NCBI GenBank assembly: GCA_902630885.1
Contig: CACOWI010000001.1
Coordinates: 62,001-126,000 of the forward strand
Direction: 5' to 3'
Source: an uncultured SAR86 cluster bacterium
GTDB taxonomy: Bacteria > Pseudomonadota > Gammaproteobacteria > Magnimaribacterales > D2472
DNA length: 64,000 nt
Shown here: piece after piece, positions 51,891 to 62,386 of the stretch
Layout of the letters: each line of letters begins with the position of its first letter
Position numbering within the stretch: the first letter of the stretch is position 1
Translations under genes and position numbers: made by a program
Notes under the pieces: model-generated
The model's input: the letters and a program-made list of their open reading frames with translations, nothing else
Told to the model about the DNA's origin: nothing
Databases searched by the model: none

Positions 51891-53111
51891 ATGAGCACAC
51901 AATCTACAATTTATTTAGACTACGCATCAACAACTCCTGTTGATCCTAGAGTTGCATCTAAAATGATGGAATTTTTAACTCCTGAAGGTGAGTTTGGTAA
52001 CCCTGCATCTCGTTCACACCGATTTGGTTGGAAGGCAGATGAAGCTGTCGAAGAAGCTAGATCTCACGTTGCAAATTTAGTAAATTGTGACCCAAGAGAA
52101 ATTGTATGGACGTCTGGAGCCACAGAAGCAGATAATCTTGCTATAAAAGGTGTTGCTAGATTTTATAAATCTAAAGGCAATCACATTATCACTTCAAAAA
52201 TTGAACATAAAGCAGTTTTAGATCCTTGCAGACAGTTAGAAAGAGAGGGCTTTGAAGTAACTTATTTAGACCCAGATGAAAAAGGTGTTATAAGTCCTAA
52301 CGCTGTTAAATCTGCAATTAAAGATAACACCGTATTAGTATCAATAATGCACATTAATAATGAGCTTGGAACTCTAAATGACATAGCAAAGATTGCAGAA
52401 GTTACAAGAGAGAATAAAATATTTTTCCATGTTGATGCTGCACAAAGCACAGGTAAGGTAGAAATTGATCTTGAAAAAACATCAGTTGATTTAATGTCTT
52501 TTTCGGCTCACAAAACATACGGACCAAAAGGTGTTGGAGCGTTATATGTCAGAAGAAAGCCAAGAGTTCGATTGGAAGCATTAATTCATGGAGGTGGTCA
52601 CGAAAGAGGAATGAGATCTGGTACATTGGCAACTCATCAAATAGTTGGCATGGGTGAAGCATTTCGTTTAGCTCATAAAGAAATGAAAGAAGACCACAAA
52701 AAAATATCTAAATATCACGAAAAATTTTTGAAAAAAGTAAAAGAAATTGATCACGTATACATAAATGGAGATCTTAATAATAAAGTTCCAAATATATTGA
52801 ATATCAGTTTTAATTTTGTTGAAGGCGAATCCTTAATTATGGGACTAAAAGATATTGCAGTGTCTTCTGGCTCTGCATGCACTTCAGCAAGTCTTGAGCC
52901 TTCATATGTACTCAGAGCTCTGGGAAGAAAAGATGAGTTGGCTCATAGTTCAATTAGATTTTCTTTTGGAAGATTTACCAATGATAACGATGTTAATAGT
53001 ACACTGGACATTCTTGGAAATGTTGTACATAGACTAAGAGAACTCTCTCCATTATGGGAAATGCATCTAGATGGAATCGATCTAGATACAGTTGAATGGA
53101 ATGCACACTAG
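51891..53111 (+). CDS. iscS: Cysteine desulfurase IscS
   Basis: PLP enzyme that gives sulfur for Fe-S clusters and tRNA thiolation. Motifs: [15 protein letters not shown], the PLP Lys in [17 protein letters not shown], and catalytic Cys330 in [13 protein letters not shown] (E. coli C328). 406 residues, full length. It directly abuts iscR. Confidence 0.97.
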   Translation: MSTQSTIYLDYASTTPVDPRVASKMMEFLTPEGEFGNPASRSHRFGWKADEAVEEARSHVANLVNCDPREIVWTSGATEADNLAIKGVARFYKSKGNHIITSKIEHKAVLDPCRQLEREGFEVTYLDPDEKGVISPNAVKSAIKDNTVLVSIMHINNELGTLNDIAKIAEVTRENKIFFHVDAAQSTGKVEIDLEKTSVDLMSFSAHKTYGPKGVGALYVRRKPRVRLEALIHGGGHERGMRSGTLATHQIVGMGEAFRLAHKEMKEDHKKISKYHEKFLKKVKEIDHVYINGDLNNKVPNILNISFNFVEGESLIMGLKDIAVSSGSACTSASLEPSYVLRALGRKDELAHSSIRFSFGRFTNDNDVNSTLDILGNVVHRLRELSPLWEMHLDGIDLDTVEWNAH

Positions 53112-53120
53112 GAGAAACTT

Positions 53121-53525
53121 ATGGCATATAGTAAAAAAGTAGTAGATAAATTTGAAAATACACTAAACAATCCGGAAGCTTTCAAAGTTGGAAGATTTGA
53201 TCCTAAAGACGCTAATGTAGGAACAGGCATGGTTGGAGCACCAGCTTGCGGTGATGTAATGAAGTTACAAATTAAATGTGAACCAAAAGGAAACACACAT
53301 GTTATAAAAGATGTAAAGTTCAAAACCTATGGTTGTGGTTCTGCCATCGCATCATCAAGTGAGTTAGTTGAAATGTTAATAGGCAAAACACTTGAGGAAG
53401 CAAAGGCAATTAAAAATGTAGAAATAGTTGATGCACTTGAACTTCCTCCGATAAAAATCCATTGCTCAGTTTTGGCAGAGGATTCTATTAGACAAGCAAT
53501 CGAAGATTACGAAGCAAAACAATAA
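53121..53525 (+). CDS. iscU: Fe-S scaffold protein IscU
   Basis: Scaffold on which 2Fe-2S clusters are built. Cluster ligands Cys43, Cys72 and Cys115 and the conserved Asp45 (ACGD) are visible. The HscA recognition motif LPPVK reads LPPIK (108-112), so chaperone docking looks retained. 134 residues. hscBA genes do not follow in the operon. Confidence 0.97.
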   Translation: MAYSKKVVDKFENTLNNPEAFKVGRFDPKDANVGTGMVGAPACGDVMKLQIKCEPKGNTHVIKDVKFKTYGCGSAIASSSELVEMLIGKTLEEAKAIKNVEIVDALELPPIKIHCSVLAEDSIRQAIEDYEAKQ

Positions 53526-53530
53526 AATTT

Positions 53531-53872
53531 ATGAAAACTTTTAATTCCTCACAATTAAACTTTTCTGATAGCGCTATTCAACATTTTAATAAAGTGTTAA
53601 AAGAAAGAGGCAAAGGAATAGGAATTAAATTAGGTATTAAAAAAGCAGGCTGTTCTGGTTACGAATATACCTTCGATTTTGTTGATGAGCAATCTCCTGA
53701 CTATATGACTTTTGAAAAAGATGGATGCAAAGTTTTTGTCGACCCTGAGAGTTTCTCCTTTCTAAAGGGTAGCTTAATAGAATACGTTGATGATGGACTA
53801 AATCAAGGCATTAAGTTCGTAAACCCTAACGCCAAAGCAGTATGTGGCTGTGGCGAAAGTTTCACTATTTAG
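53531..53872 (+). CDS. iscA: A-type Fe-S carrier IscA
   Basis: HesB/IscA-family protein (113 residues) with ligands in KKAGCSGYEYTF and the C-terminal CGCGESF. It carries or delivers Fe-S clusters. In E. coli iscA is followed by hscB and hscA; here fdx follows after 3 bp. Confidence 0.93.
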   Translation: MKTFNSSQLNFSDSAIQHFNKVLKERGKGIGIKLGIKKAGCSGYEYTFDFVDEQSPDYMTFEKDGCKVFVDPESFSFLKGSLIEYVDDGLNQGIKFVNPNAKAVCGCGESFTI

Positions 53873-53875
53873 ACA

Positions 53876-54217
53876 ATGGCAAAAATAAAAATATGGCCTC
53901 ACGAGGACATATGTCCTGATGGTGCTGAAATAGAATCTTTACCAGATGAATCGATCTGTGAGGCAGCACTTAGAAATAACATAAAAATTGAACATGCATG
54001 TGAAATGTCTGCAGCATGTACAACCTGCCACTGTATTGTAAGAAAAGGTTTTGAAAACTTAGAAGAAGCAGGTGATATTGAAGAAGATTTGTTGGACAAA
54101 GCATGGGGCTTAGAGCAGACATCTAGATTAAGTTGTCAGGCCATTCCTCCAGATGACGAGGAAATTGAGATAGAGTTGCCAAAATATAATATCAACATGG
54201 TTTCGGAAGATCACTAA
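53876..54217 (+). CDS. fdx: 2Fe-2S ferredoxin of the Isc system
   Basis: Adrenodoxin-type ferredoxin (113 residues) giving electrons for cluster assembly. Ligands are in CEMSAACTTCHCIV and SRLSCQA, with PDDEEIEIELP at the C-terminus. It lies 3 bp after iscA and abuts iscX with a 1-bp overlap. Confidence 0.95.
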   Translation: MAKIKIWPHEDICPDGAEIESLPDESICEAALRNNIKIEHACEMSAACTTCHCIVRKGFENLEEAGDIEEDLLDKAWGLEQTSRLSCQAIPPDDEEIEIELPKYNINMVSEDH

Positions 54218-54420
54218 TGCAAGATCTTGATTGGCTAGATGTTCTTGATATAGCAATTGAGCTAAATGATAAATTCCCTGAGATTGATCCTCAATGGATT
54301 AGCTTTCCGGATCTGCATAAAAAAGTTTGCAATCTTGACAATTTTGAAGGCGATCCGGATAAATCTAATGAAAAAATTCTTGAAGCCATTCAGATGCATT
54401 GGATAGAAGAATATCAATAA
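54217..54420 (+). CDS. iscX: Isc accessory protein IscX
   Basis: Small acidic protein (67 residues), likely an iron-binding regulator of IscS (YfhJ). Signatures: LDWLDVLDIAIELNDKFPEIDP and EKILEAIQMHWIEEYQ. It closes the isc operon, as in E. coli. Confidence 0.95.
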   Translation: MQDLDWLDVLDIAIELNDKFPEIDPQWISFPDLHKKVCNLDNFEGDPDKSNEKILEAIQMHWIEEYQ

Positions 54421-54426
54421 CTTTAA

Positions 54427-54432
54427 TATAAT
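54427..54432 (+). promoter_or_regulatory. candidate -10 box for ndk
   Basis: TATAAT in the 39-bp gap after iscX, 28 bp before the ndk ATG; Shine-Dalgarno GAGG at 54447-54450. The -35 is not convincing. Confidence 0.35.
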
Positions 54433-54459
54433 ATCGACTTATTTTTGAGGACTATTAAT

Positions 54460-54885
54460 ATGTCAATCGAACGAACACTATCAATTATCAAACCCGACGC
54501 AGTTGGTAAGAATGTTATTGGAAAAATAATCTCAAGATTTGAAGATAATAATCTTTACCTTGTTGCTGGTAAATTAATACACTTATCGGATGAAATGGCA
54601 TCAGGTTTTTATGCTGAGCATGAAGGTAAACCATTTTTCAATGATTTAAAAAAATTTATGACTTCAGGCCCGGTGTTTGTCCAAGTGCTTGAAGGTGAAA
54701 ATGCTGTTCAAAAAAATAGAGATTTGATGGGGAGCACCGATCCTACGGAAGCTGCCTCAGGAACAATTAGAGCTGATTTTGCAAAAAGCATTGATGCAAA
54801 TGCTGTCCATGGATCGGATTCCATAGAGAGTGCTAAAAGGGAGATTGAGTATTTCTTTAATATCGAAGAAATATTGAATAAGTAA
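54460..54885 (+). CDS. ndk: Nucleoside diphosphate kinase
   Basis: Transfers phosphate between nucleoside di- and triphosphates. 141 residues starting [18 protein letters not shown], with [19 protein letters not shown] and the active-site His in [11 protein letters not shown] 54460 has GAGG upstream; the open frame from 54445 adds five non-conserved residues. Order iscX-ndk-rlmN matches Pseudomonas. Confidence 0.96.
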   Translation: MSIERTLSIIKPDAVGKNVIGKIISRFEDNNLYLVAGKLIHLSDEMASGFYAEHEGKPFFNDLKKFMTSGPVFVQVLEGENAVQKNRDLMGSTDPTEAASGTIRADFAKSIDANAVHGSDSIESAKREIEYFFNIEEILNK

Positions 54886-54886
54886 G

Positions 54887-55966
54887 TTGTCAAAAAAAAT
54901 TAATCTTTTGGGTTACTCATTTGAGTCACTCAAAGTTTTTTTCTTCAATTTGGGTGAGCCTGAATATAGAGCCAAGCAACTACTTAGCTGGATTCATCAA
55001 AAGGGCGTCATAGATTTTGATTTAATGACAGATTTTAATAAAGACTTAAGAAATAAGTTAAAGTCTTTATCTATAATTAAGCCTCCAGAGATTCATAAAG
55101 TATATTTATCTGAAGAAGGCACTAAAAAATATTTAATCAAACTTGATTCAGGATCAATTATAGAGATGGTAATAATTCCTGAAAAAAATCGAAGAACATT
55201 ATGTGTTTCATCTCAAGCAGGTTGCGCCCTGCAGTGCTCTTTTTGTGCAACAGGAGCTCAGGGATTTGATCAAGATTTAAGTAGTGATGAAATAGTCGGA
55301 CAATTATGGCTAGCAAATTTTAATAAAGATAATAGTAAATCCATTACAAATGTTGTTTTTATGGGCATGGGCGAGCCGCTCTTAAATTATGAAGCCGTTA
55401 TAGAATCAGCAAAAATCATGAAACATCAAAATTCATATGGATTATCTAAAAAAAGAATAACAATAAGTACGTCTGGAATAGCTCCAAAAATTAATAAACT
55501 CTCAGAAGATATTGATGTTTCACTTGCGATATCACTGCATGCTCCTGATGATAAGTTAAGAGATCAGATTGTTCCAATTAACAAAAAATATCCTATTAAT
55601 TCATTAATGCAGGCATGCAAAGATTACCTAAATAACTTCGAATCTAAAAAAAACATTACTATGGAATATATAATGATTGATGGGGTTAATGATTCAATGA
55701 ATCATGCTAAAAAATTAGCAGCTTTGTTATCAAATATCTCTTGTAAGATAAATTTAATTCCTTTTAACAGCTTTAAAGGTTCTGACTATAAACGCTCCAA
55801 GAATAGTTCAATGAAATCTTTTAAAAACTATCTGATGAGTAAGGGATTTATCACAACTTTGAGAGTTACAAGGGGTGATGGGGTAGATGCTGCATGCGGC
55901 CAATTGGTAGGAGAACTCTCTAATACAATTAAAGGAAAAAATATAATCAAACATAAATCTATATAA
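54887..55966 (+). CDS. rlmN: 23S rRNA/tRNA adenine-C2 methyltransferase RlmN
   Basis: Radical SAM enzyme methylating A2503 of 23S rRNA and A37 of some tRNAs. Cluster motif C113-x3-C117-x2-C120 (CALQCSFC), GMGEPLLNYE, and the C-terminal VTRGDGVDAACGQL with the methyl-carrying Cys. TTG start at 54887 gives 359 residues. pilF, often next in Gammaproteobacteria, is absent. Confidence 0.95.
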   Translation: MSKKINLLGYSFESLKVFFFNLGEPEYRAKQLLSWIHQKGVIDFDLMTDFNKDLRNKLKSLSIIKPPEIHKVYLSEEGTKKYLIKLDSGSIIEMVIIPEKNRRTLCVSSQAGCALQCSFCATGAQGFDQDLSSDEIVGQLWLANFNKDNSKSITNVVFMGMGEPLLNYEAVIESAKIMKHQNSYGLSKKRITISTSGIAPKINKLSEDIDVSLAISLHAPDDKLRDQIVPINKKYPINSLMQACKDYLNNFESKKNITMEYIMIDGVNDSMNHAKKLAALLSNISCKINLIPFNSFKGSDYKRSKNSSMKSFKNYLMSKGFITTLRVTRGDGVDAACGQLVGELSNTIKGKNIIKHKSI

Positions 55967-56712
55967 TGACAGATGAACTAAAATCAGCAAATTCAGTAAA
56001 AACAGGAAAGAAATTTGCTGAAAGGCGAAATGAAATCGGCTTCACGATCGATAAGGTTTCAGAAATATTATTTGTTAACAAAGATTATTTAATTGCAATT
56101 GAAAAAGGAAATTATAGTATTTTTCCAAGTGAGTCTTTTGCAAAAGCATATTTTAAAAAGTACAAAAAGTTTTTAAATATCTCACCTGAGTTTCCTGATC
56201 TATTTAATCAACAAAAAGAAAAAAAACATAAGAAAATTTCTAATGAAATCGCTTTTGAAAATAATTTTGACTTCATTATCAAAAATATAAACATAATTAT
56301 TGTTTTAACCTTGGTAGTGGGTATCGGAATTTATTATTTCTTATCAAATACCGAATCAATTTCTGATGATGTACCTCAAAAAAGTATTAAAAGTGAATAT
56401 CTCTCTGAAATTGTTCAAGATGTTAATAATAAAAATAAAGATCTAATTAGTAATTCTGAAAAAATAGACAATAATCTAATCCTAGAATTTTATGGTGAAT
56501 CATGGATTGAGTTGTATAAAGAAAATGAGCTTATCGAGGCGCAAATATTTTCAAATGGAGATATTTATCAACGCAAGATTGAAATGCCTTTTAAAATAAT
56601 TGTTGGTAATGCCGATTCTGTTAAAGGAACATATAATAGTATTAATATTGATTTTATGACTAATGCTAATAGACTAACTAGAGTAAACACTATTTATTTT
56701 CCGAATGACTGA
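55966..56712 (+). CDS. rodZ: Cytoskeleton protein RodZ
   Basis: Morphogenetic protein linking MreB to the membrane. A cytoplasmic helix-turn-helix domain ([31 protein letters not shown]), one membrane helix (about residues 106-123), and a periplasmic domain with SWIELYKEN typical of DUF4115. 248 residues, shorter than E. coli. Its presence suggests a rod-shape system. It overlaps ispG by 8 bp. Confidence 0.9.
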   Translation: MTDELKSANSVKTGKKFAERRNEIGFTIDKVSEILFVNKDYLIAIEKGNYSIFPSESFAKAYFKKYKKFLNISPEFPDLFNQQKEKKHKKISNEIAFENNFDFIIKNINIIIVLTLVVGIGIYYFLSNTESISDDVPQKSIKSEYLSEIVQDVNNKNKDLISNSEKIDNNLILEFYGESWIELYKENELIEAQIFSNGDIYQRKIEMPFKIIVGNADSVKGTYNSINIDFMTNANRLTRVNTIYFPND

Positions 56713-57808
56713 CTGGATTAAAAGAAAGAAAACCAAAGTCTTAAATGTTGGCAATGTTCCTGTTGGTGGCAACAATCCAATTTCTATCCAATCTATGACA
56801 AATACAAACACTTGTGATGAGGTTTCAACTATAAAACAAATTAAAGATCTTGAAGCTGCTGGTGCAGATATTGTAAGAGTTTCTGTTCCAGGATTTGATG
56901 AAGCAAAGGCATTCAAAAAGATAAAAAATGCCGTAAACGTGCCACTGGTTGCTGACATTCATTTTGATTACAAAATTGCTTTAGAGGTTGCTGATTCTGC
57001 TGATTGCCTGCGAATAAATCCTGGTAATATTGGTAAAGAGGATAGGGTAAAAGAAGTTATAAGTGCAGCAATTGATAATGATGTTCCTATAAGGGTGGGT
57101 GTTAATGCTGGTTCACTAGAAAAAGATCTTCAAAAAAAATATGGTGAGCCAAATGCTGATGCTCTAGTGGAGTCAGCACTTAGACATGTTGATATTCTTG
57201 ATAAATTCAATTTTGAAAATTACAAAATGAGTCTCAAGGCATCAAATATCGAGATGACTGTAGATGCATACAGAAAAATTTCAAATATTATTGATCAACC
57301 TCTTCATCTTGGAATCACAGAGGCTGGTAGTTATAGAGCTGGGACGGTAAAGTCATCTATCGGAGTTGGAATGCTTTTATCAGAGGGAATTGGAGATACT
57401 ATTCGTATTTCTTTAGCATCTGACCCTGTAGACGAAATCAAAATTGGATGGGATATCTTAAAAAGTCTTAATTTAAGAAGTAGGGGAGTTAAAATTGTTG
57501 CGTGTCCAAGTTGTTCTCGCCAAAATTTTAATGTCATTGAAGTTGTTAACGAACTAGAACAAAGATTAGAAGATATTTCTGATGATATAGAAGTTGCTAT
57601 TATTGGTTGTTATGTCAATGGTCCTGGGGAGAGTAAAGCTGCGAACATTGGATTAACTGGAGCAAGTCCTAATAATCTTTTATATGTTGATGGTACACCA
57701 AATAAAAAAATCTCTAATCAAGATCTTGTAAACGAACTTGAAGAGCAAGTAAGATCAAAAATTTCAAAACAAAAGATTGAATCTGAAAAGATCATTTTAA
57801 GAAGCTGA
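56705..57808 (+). CDS. ispG: 4-hydroxy-3-methylbut-2-enyl diphosphate synthase
   Basis: Fe-S enzyme (GcpE) of the MEP pathway, downstream of IspF. Motifs: [45 protein letters not shown] and CYVNGPGES with the cluster cysteines. 367 residues. Together with ispDF it shows isoprenoids are made by the MEP route. rodZ-ispG-hisS order is classical. Confidence 0.96.
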   Translation: MTDWIKRKKTKVLNVGNVPVGGNNPISIQSMTNTNTCDEVSTIKQIKDLEAAGADIVRVSVPGFDEAKAFKKIKNAVNVPLVADIHFDYKIALEVADSADCLRINPGNIGKEDRVKEVISAAIDNDVPIRVGVNAGSLEKDLQKKYGEPNADALVESALRHVDILDKFNFENYKMSLKASNIEMTVDAYRKISNIIDQPLHLGITEAGSYRAGTVKSSIGVGMLLSEGIGDTIRISLASDPVDEIKIGWDILKSLNLRSRGVKIVACPSCSRQNFNVIEVVNELEQRLEDISDDIEVAIIGCYVNGPGESKAANIGLTGASPNNLLYVDGTPNKKISNQDLVNELEEQVRSKISKQKIESEKIILRS

Positions 57809-57809
57809 C

Positions 57810-59078
57810 ATGAAACAGATTAATTCTTTGACTGGAATGGCTGATTTGATTGAGGATAAGTCTAAACCAGATGAATTAGCTATCAAAGTATTTCATACTG
57901 AAGAAACTCTTAAAAAAATTTTTAAAAGTTTTGCGATGTCTGAAATTAGAACACCTGCCTTAGAAAGCACTAATCTTTTTAAAAGATCAGTTGGTGATAC
58001 TTCAGATATAGTCAATAAAGAGCTTTACACTTTTTCAGATAAAAATGATAAAAGTATAACTTTGAGACCTGAAGGAACAGCAAGCGTAATCAGATCAATC
58101 GTCGAAAAAAAATTAGATGGGGAAACTCATAAATTATGGTATATGGGACCGATGTGGAGGTATGAAAGACCTCAGAAAGGGAGATTCAGGCAATTTTATC
58201 AGGCTGGTGTAGAAATTTTGGGTTACCCAGAAGGTACCTCAGAATTTGAAATGATATCTTTAGTATGTGAGCTTAATAGAAAATTACTTATTAAAAAACC
58301 GCTTATCAGAATTAATCATCTTGGAGACTCAGAGACAAAAAAATTATTTTGTGATGCGCTTGTAAAATATCTGACACCAATGAAATCAGATTTAGATGAA
58401 AAAGACATGCAAAGGTTAGATAACAATCCATTGAGAATTTTAGATTCAAAAAATCCGAAGACTCAAGAGATCTTAAATAAAGCACCATCAATTTCAGAGT
58501 ACTTACCTAATGGTGCAAAAGAATTATTAAGATCTATACAAGAATTATTTTCCGACAAATGTGAAATTGAAATTGATTATAATTTAGTAAGAGGTTTAGA
58601 TTATTATACTGGTTTTGTATTTGAAGCTATTTCTGCTGAATTGGGTGCTCAAGATGCATACTTAGGTGGAGGTAGATATGATAATTTATGTTTACAGCTT
58701 GGTGGCAAAAGTCTTCCAGCAATAGGAATGGCTATTGGAATTGAAAGGCTAGCTTTAATTTCAAATCAAAAGTATAAAAATAATACTTTAGTTTCTTTCA
58801 TAATTATTTCTAGCAATTCTGAATCAAAAGCATATAAAATAGCGCACGAACTAAGATCGATTAATAATAATATCGATATTGATGTCCAGTTATCTCAAGG
58901 AAGCCTAAAATCCAAGCTGAGAAGGGCTAATAAAGATGGGGCATCATATGCATTCATAGTAGGAGATGAAGAGATAAAATCAAAAACAGTGGTTGTAAAG
59001 CCATTAAATGATAAGGATACAGAACAATCTGTGATGAAGTTAAAAGAAATTCAAAAGTTCATCGAAAATTTGAGTTAG
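57810..59078 (+). CDS. hisS: Histidyl-tRNA synthetase
   Basis: Class II HisRS, 422 residues. Motifs: GMADL at the N-terminus, RPEGTASVIR, WYMGPMWRYERPQKGRFRQFYQAGVE (adjoining), LVRGLDYYTGFVFE and GGGRYDNL, with a C-terminal anticodon-binding domain. Motif content is complete. Confidence 0.96.
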   Translation: MKQINSLTGMADLIEDKSKPDELAIKVFHTEETLKKIFKSFAMSEIRTPALESTNLFKRSVGDTSDIVNKELYTFSDKNDKSITLRPEGTASVIRSIVEKKLDGETHKLWYMGPMWRYERPQKGRFRQFYQAGVEILGYPEGTSEFEMISLVCELNRKLLIKKPLIRINHLGDSETKKLFCDALVKYLTPMKSDLDEKDMQRLDNNPLRILDSKNPKTQEILNKAPSISEYLPNGAKELLRSIQELFSDKCEIEIDYNLVRGLDYYTGFVFEAISAELGAQDAYLGGGRYDNLCLQLGGKSLPAIGMAIGIERLALISNQKYKNNTLVSFIIISSNSESKAYKIAHELRSINNNIDIDVQLSQGSLKSKLRRANKDGASYAFIVGDEEIKSKTVVVKPLNDKDTEQSVMKLKEIQKFIENLS

Positions 59079-59087
59079 GACTTTAAT

Positions 59088-59732
59088 ATGAACAATATAT
59101 ATGAAAATAATATGAGATTTGTACCAGTTCTTAAATTTATCGATAAGTACAAAAATGTTCTTATTTTGGTAGCAGTTTTACTAGTGGGCTCTATTGCTTA
59201 TTTTGTTATTGATAACCAAATAGAGAAAAATAAATCTGAACAAGCATCCATAGTTTATAAAGAATGGCTTCAAGAAATTTCACAAGAAAATCCTAATAAC
59301 GTTAATCTAAATAAGTTACTTGATAGATTTTTAAATGATTTTAAGAATACCGGGTATACTCAGTTAGCATTATTGAGTAAAGCAAATCTTGACGCAAAAT
59401 TAAATGACTATGAAGAGTCTTTAGATAATTTCAAGAAACTTATTCAAATAACTGACGGCTTTAGCGGAAATAAAATTTATAACAAAATTGCCAGAGTAAG
59501 TGCTGCAAGATTACTTCTTTCAATGGACAAATTTGATGATGCCTTAAGCATGATTGATGTATATTCTTCGTCAGACACAAACGGATATATTCATGAACTA
59601 ACTGGAGATATATTACTGCAACAAGATAAGATTGATTTAGCTATTTCACAATATAAAAAAGCTGAAAAAAAATATAATGATGAATCATCAAGAACAATAA
59701 TTTCTATGAAGATTTCAAATATTAATTTATAA
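59088..59732 (+). CDS. yfgM: YfgM-family ancillary SecYEG translocon subunit
   Basis: Bitopic membrane protein (214 residues) with one helix near residues 24-42 and a periplasmic TPR domain (AKLNDYEESLDNFKKLIQ, AARLLLSMDKFDDAL). YfgM with PpiD is linked to the Sec translocon in E. coli. Position between hisS and bamB is conserved. Confidence 0.88.
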   Translation: MNNIYENNMRFVPVLKFIDKYKNVLILVAVLLVGSIAYFVIDNQIEKNKSEQASIVYKEWLQEISQENPNNVNLNKLLDRFLNDFKNTGYTQLALLSKANLDAKLNDYEESLDNFKKLIQITDGFSGNKIYNKIARVSAARLLLSMDKFDDALSMIDVYSSSDTNGYIHELTGDILLQQDKIDLAISQYKKAEKKYNDESSRTIISMKISNINL

Positions 59733-59733
59733 A

Positions 59734-60894
59734 ATGCTTACTTTAAGAAAAACAAATCTATCAATACTATGTTCAATTGCTCTTTTAAGCTCTTGCTCTT
59801 CAATGGATGGTTTAAGATTTTGGAAAAGTGATGAGATAGATCCTGATGAACCTAAAGAGCTTGTTGCTTTTTCAGATCAGCAAAGTATTGGAATTGAATG
59901 GAAAAAATCGTTTAAAGGTGAAAATGAGATTGGCAACTTTTTACCAGACTTTAGTTCTCAGGATCTCTTTTTTAGTGATGCATCCGGTAATGTATCATCA
60001 ATCAATGCATCTACTGGAGAAAAAAATTGGTCTGTTGAACTTAACTTTTTAGCATCTGGTACAGCAGCAGGATTCGGTATGGTAGTTGTTGCAGACATTG
60101 ATGGAAATGTCATAGCACTCGATCAAATAGATGGATCAAAATTATGGTCTTCAAATGTAAAGGGTGAGATTCTTAGTAAGGTAGCAATTGATGCAAGAGT
60201 AGTTGTTGTAAAAACAGGCTCAGGTGAGCTTTTAGGTCTTGATAACAAAAATGGTCAAATTCTTTGGTCTTACAGATCAAAATTACCTCTTCTAACGGTT
60301 AGAGGAAGCAGTAGTCCAGTAATTGTTGATGATTTGGTTTATGTTTCTTTTGATAACGGCAGACTGGGTGTGTTTGAATTGAATTCAGGATTTCAAGTCT
60401 GGGATGGAGCAATTTCTTATGTTAGAGGAGTATCTGAGCTAGAAAATCTAATAGACTCTGATAGCAGTCCTGTTATAGATGGCGGTCTAATATATACAAC
60501 AAACTATCAAGGCAATTTAAATATATTTGATACGGCTCAAAAAAGATCTGTTTGGAGTTATGAAACTTCATCATTTTACTCGCCAATAGTTTCTAGAGGT
60601 ATGTTAACGGTCGTTGAAGCAGATTCAGGCATTAGAACTTTTGCCTTAAAGACATTACAAGAATCATGGATCAATGACGAGTATCTAAATAGAGATTTAT
60701 CAAATGCTGTCAGCTTTAAAGGTAATTTAGTAGTTGGTGATTTCGAAGGTTATGTTCATATAATTGATATACTCAATGGTAGAACTGTCGGTAGAAAAAA
60801 AATTTCCAGAAAGCCAATTAAATCAATATTTAGCAGAAGTGACAGCTTATACGTTATAGATGAAGCCTTTAATCTTCATTCAATTAACATATAA
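59734..60894 (+). CDS. bamB: Outer-membrane assembly lipoprotein BamB
   Basis: Lipoprotein of the BAM complex. Lipobox LSSC (Cys21), then a beta-propeller of PQQ-like repeats: ASTGEKNWSVEL, QIDGSKLWSSNV, NKNGQILWSYRS and GVFELNSGFQVWDG. 386 residues, normal length. It lies 1 bp after yfgM and 14 bp before der. Confidence 0.94.
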   Translation: MLTLRKTNLSILCSIALLSSCSSMDGLRFWKSDEIDPDEPKELVAFSDQQSIGIEWKKSFKGENEIGNFLPDFSSQDLFFSDASGNVSSINASTGEKNWSVELNFLASGTAAGFGMVVVADIDGNVIALDQIDGSKLWSSNVKGEILSKVAIDARVVVVKTGSGELLGLDNKNGQILWSYRSKLPLLTVRGSSSPVIVDDLVYVSFDNGRLGVFELNSGFQVWDGAISYVRGVSELENLIDSDSSPVIDGGLIYTTNYQGNLNIFDTAQKRSVWSYETSSFYSPIVSRGMLTVVEADSGIRTFALKTLQESWINDEYLNRDLSNAVSFKGNLVVGDFEGYVHIIDILNGRTVGRKKISRKPIKSIFSRSDSLYVIDEAFNLHSINI

Positions 60895-60908
60895 AATGAA
60901 CTTAAAAA

Positions 60909-62294
60909 ATGTTTACTTCAATAGCAATAATAGGGCGACCTAACGTAGGAAAATCAACCTTATTTAATAAGCTTACAAAATCAAGAGACGCAATTGTTTC
61001 AAATCACCCCGGACTTACTAAAGATAGAAACTATGGCTTTTTTAATCTAAAAAATAAAAAGGCACTTTTAGTAGATACTGGAGGAATTGCAAAAGGTGAT
61101 GATGAAATTAAAGAGGCCATTTCAAATCAGGCTTGGATAGCCGTTGAAGAATCAGAAATTATTATATTCTTGTTAGATGGCTCAGAAAATTTGAGTAATA
61201 TTGATTTTGAAATTATTTCAAAGTTAAGAAAATTAAATAAACAATATATCACTGTCATTAATAAAATTGACAAAAAATCTGACGTTTCTATTAAAGAAGA
61301 TCTTAGAAAAAGGGGAATTAGCAACTATTTAGAAATTAGTGCTGAACACTCAAGAAATTTAAACAAAATAAAATCAGAGCTAGAAAGAAGTTCAACAAAA
61401 TCACTTGTAGAATTTCCTGAGGGTAAAAGAGTTGCTATTCTTGGAAGGCCAAATGCAGGTAAATCAACATTTATTAATAAATTAATAAATGAAGATAGGT
61501 TGATAGTAAGTGAAATTGCTGGAACTACGATTGATGCAATAAGTATTCCTTTTAATTTTAATAACGAAGAATTTATTTTAATTGATACGGCTGGAATTCG
61601 AAAAGGTTACAAAAATAATAATAAAGTTGAATATTTTTCATTTGTAAGAGCAATGCATGCTATTGAACAAAGCGATATTGTAATTTTTATATGCGATATT
61701 AATGAGGGAGTTGTTGATCAAGATATGAAAATACTCAATATGATCATTGATAGCGGTAAACCAATACTTTTTGCATTAAATAAAACTGATTTAGTTTCAA
61801 ATAAAGATCTAAAAATAAAATATCTTTCAAAAAAAATGCAATCCGAATTTATGAATAATATTGAACAAGTTGAAATATCTGCATTAAAAAAGAAAGGCTT
61901 TAGAAAGGTTTTTAGTCTAGTTAACAAGATTATTAGAAAATCAAAAAAGAATTTTACAACGTCAATGCTCAACAGATTATTAGAAAAATTTATAGCAACA
62001 AATCCGCCACCATCAGCATCCGGTAGACAAATTAAGTTTAAGCATGTTCATTTTGGGGGCACACATCCAACTACGCTTGTCATTCATTCAAATCAAGATA
62101 AAAAAATTCCAAAAAATTACCGTAAATATTTAGAAAATTCATTTAGAGCTGAACTAGGCTTGAAAAGTATTCAGCTCAAGATTATTTTTAGAAAATCTGA
62201 TAATCCTTTTGAAGGAAAGAAAAACAAACTATCTGAAAGGCAAGTCAAGAAAAGAAAACGCTTAATTACTTACAATAAGAAGAATAAAAAATAA
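60909..62294 (+). CDS. der: Ribosome-assembly GTPase Der (EngA)
   Basis: Double-GTPase acting in 50S assembly. Two G domains with P-loops GRPNVGKSTLFNKL (near residue 8) and GRPNAGKSTFINKL (near residue 178), switch II motifs DTGGIAKG and DTAGIRKG, NKID and NKTD specificity motifs, and a C-terminal KH-like domain (ATNPPPSASGRQIKFKHVHF, adjoining) with a basic tail. 461 residues. Confidence 0.97.
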   Translation: MFTSIAIIGRPNVGKSTLFNKLTKSRDAIVSNHPGLTKDRNYGFFNLKNKKALLVDTGGIAKGDDEIKEAISNQAWIAVEESEIIIFLLDGSENLSNIDFEIISKLRKLNKQYITVINKIDKKSDVSIKEDLRKRGISNYLEISAEHSRNLNKIKSELERSSTKSLVEFPEGKRVAILGRPNAGKSTFINKLINEDRLIVSEIAGTTIDAISIPFNFNNEEFILIDTAGIRKGYKNNNKVEYFSFVRAMHAIEQSDIVIFICDINEGVVDQDMKILNMIIDSGKPILFALNKTDLVSNKDLKIKYLSKKMQSEFMNNIEQVEISALKKKGFRKVFSLVNKIIRKSKKNFTTSMLNRLLEKFIATNPPPSASGRQIKFKHVHFGGTHPTTLVIHSNQDKKIPKNYRKYLENSFRAELGLKSIQLKIIFRKSDNPFEGKKNKLSERQVKKRKRLITYNKKNKK

Positions 62295-62337
62295 CTCTAT
62301 TATTAGATAATAAGTAATTTGATTAGAAAATCTGCTG

Positions 62338-62343
62338 TATAAT
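62338..62343 (+). promoter_or_regulatory. extended -10 promoter of the sdh operon
   Basis: TATAAT preceded by TGCTG, in the 92-bp gap between der and sdhC. The predicted start is near 62350, giving a leader of about 37 nt. The -35 region is weak. Confidence 0.45.
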
Positions 62344-62386
62344 CAATGCTAATAATTAATTATTGAAATTTGTAATTAAGCACACA

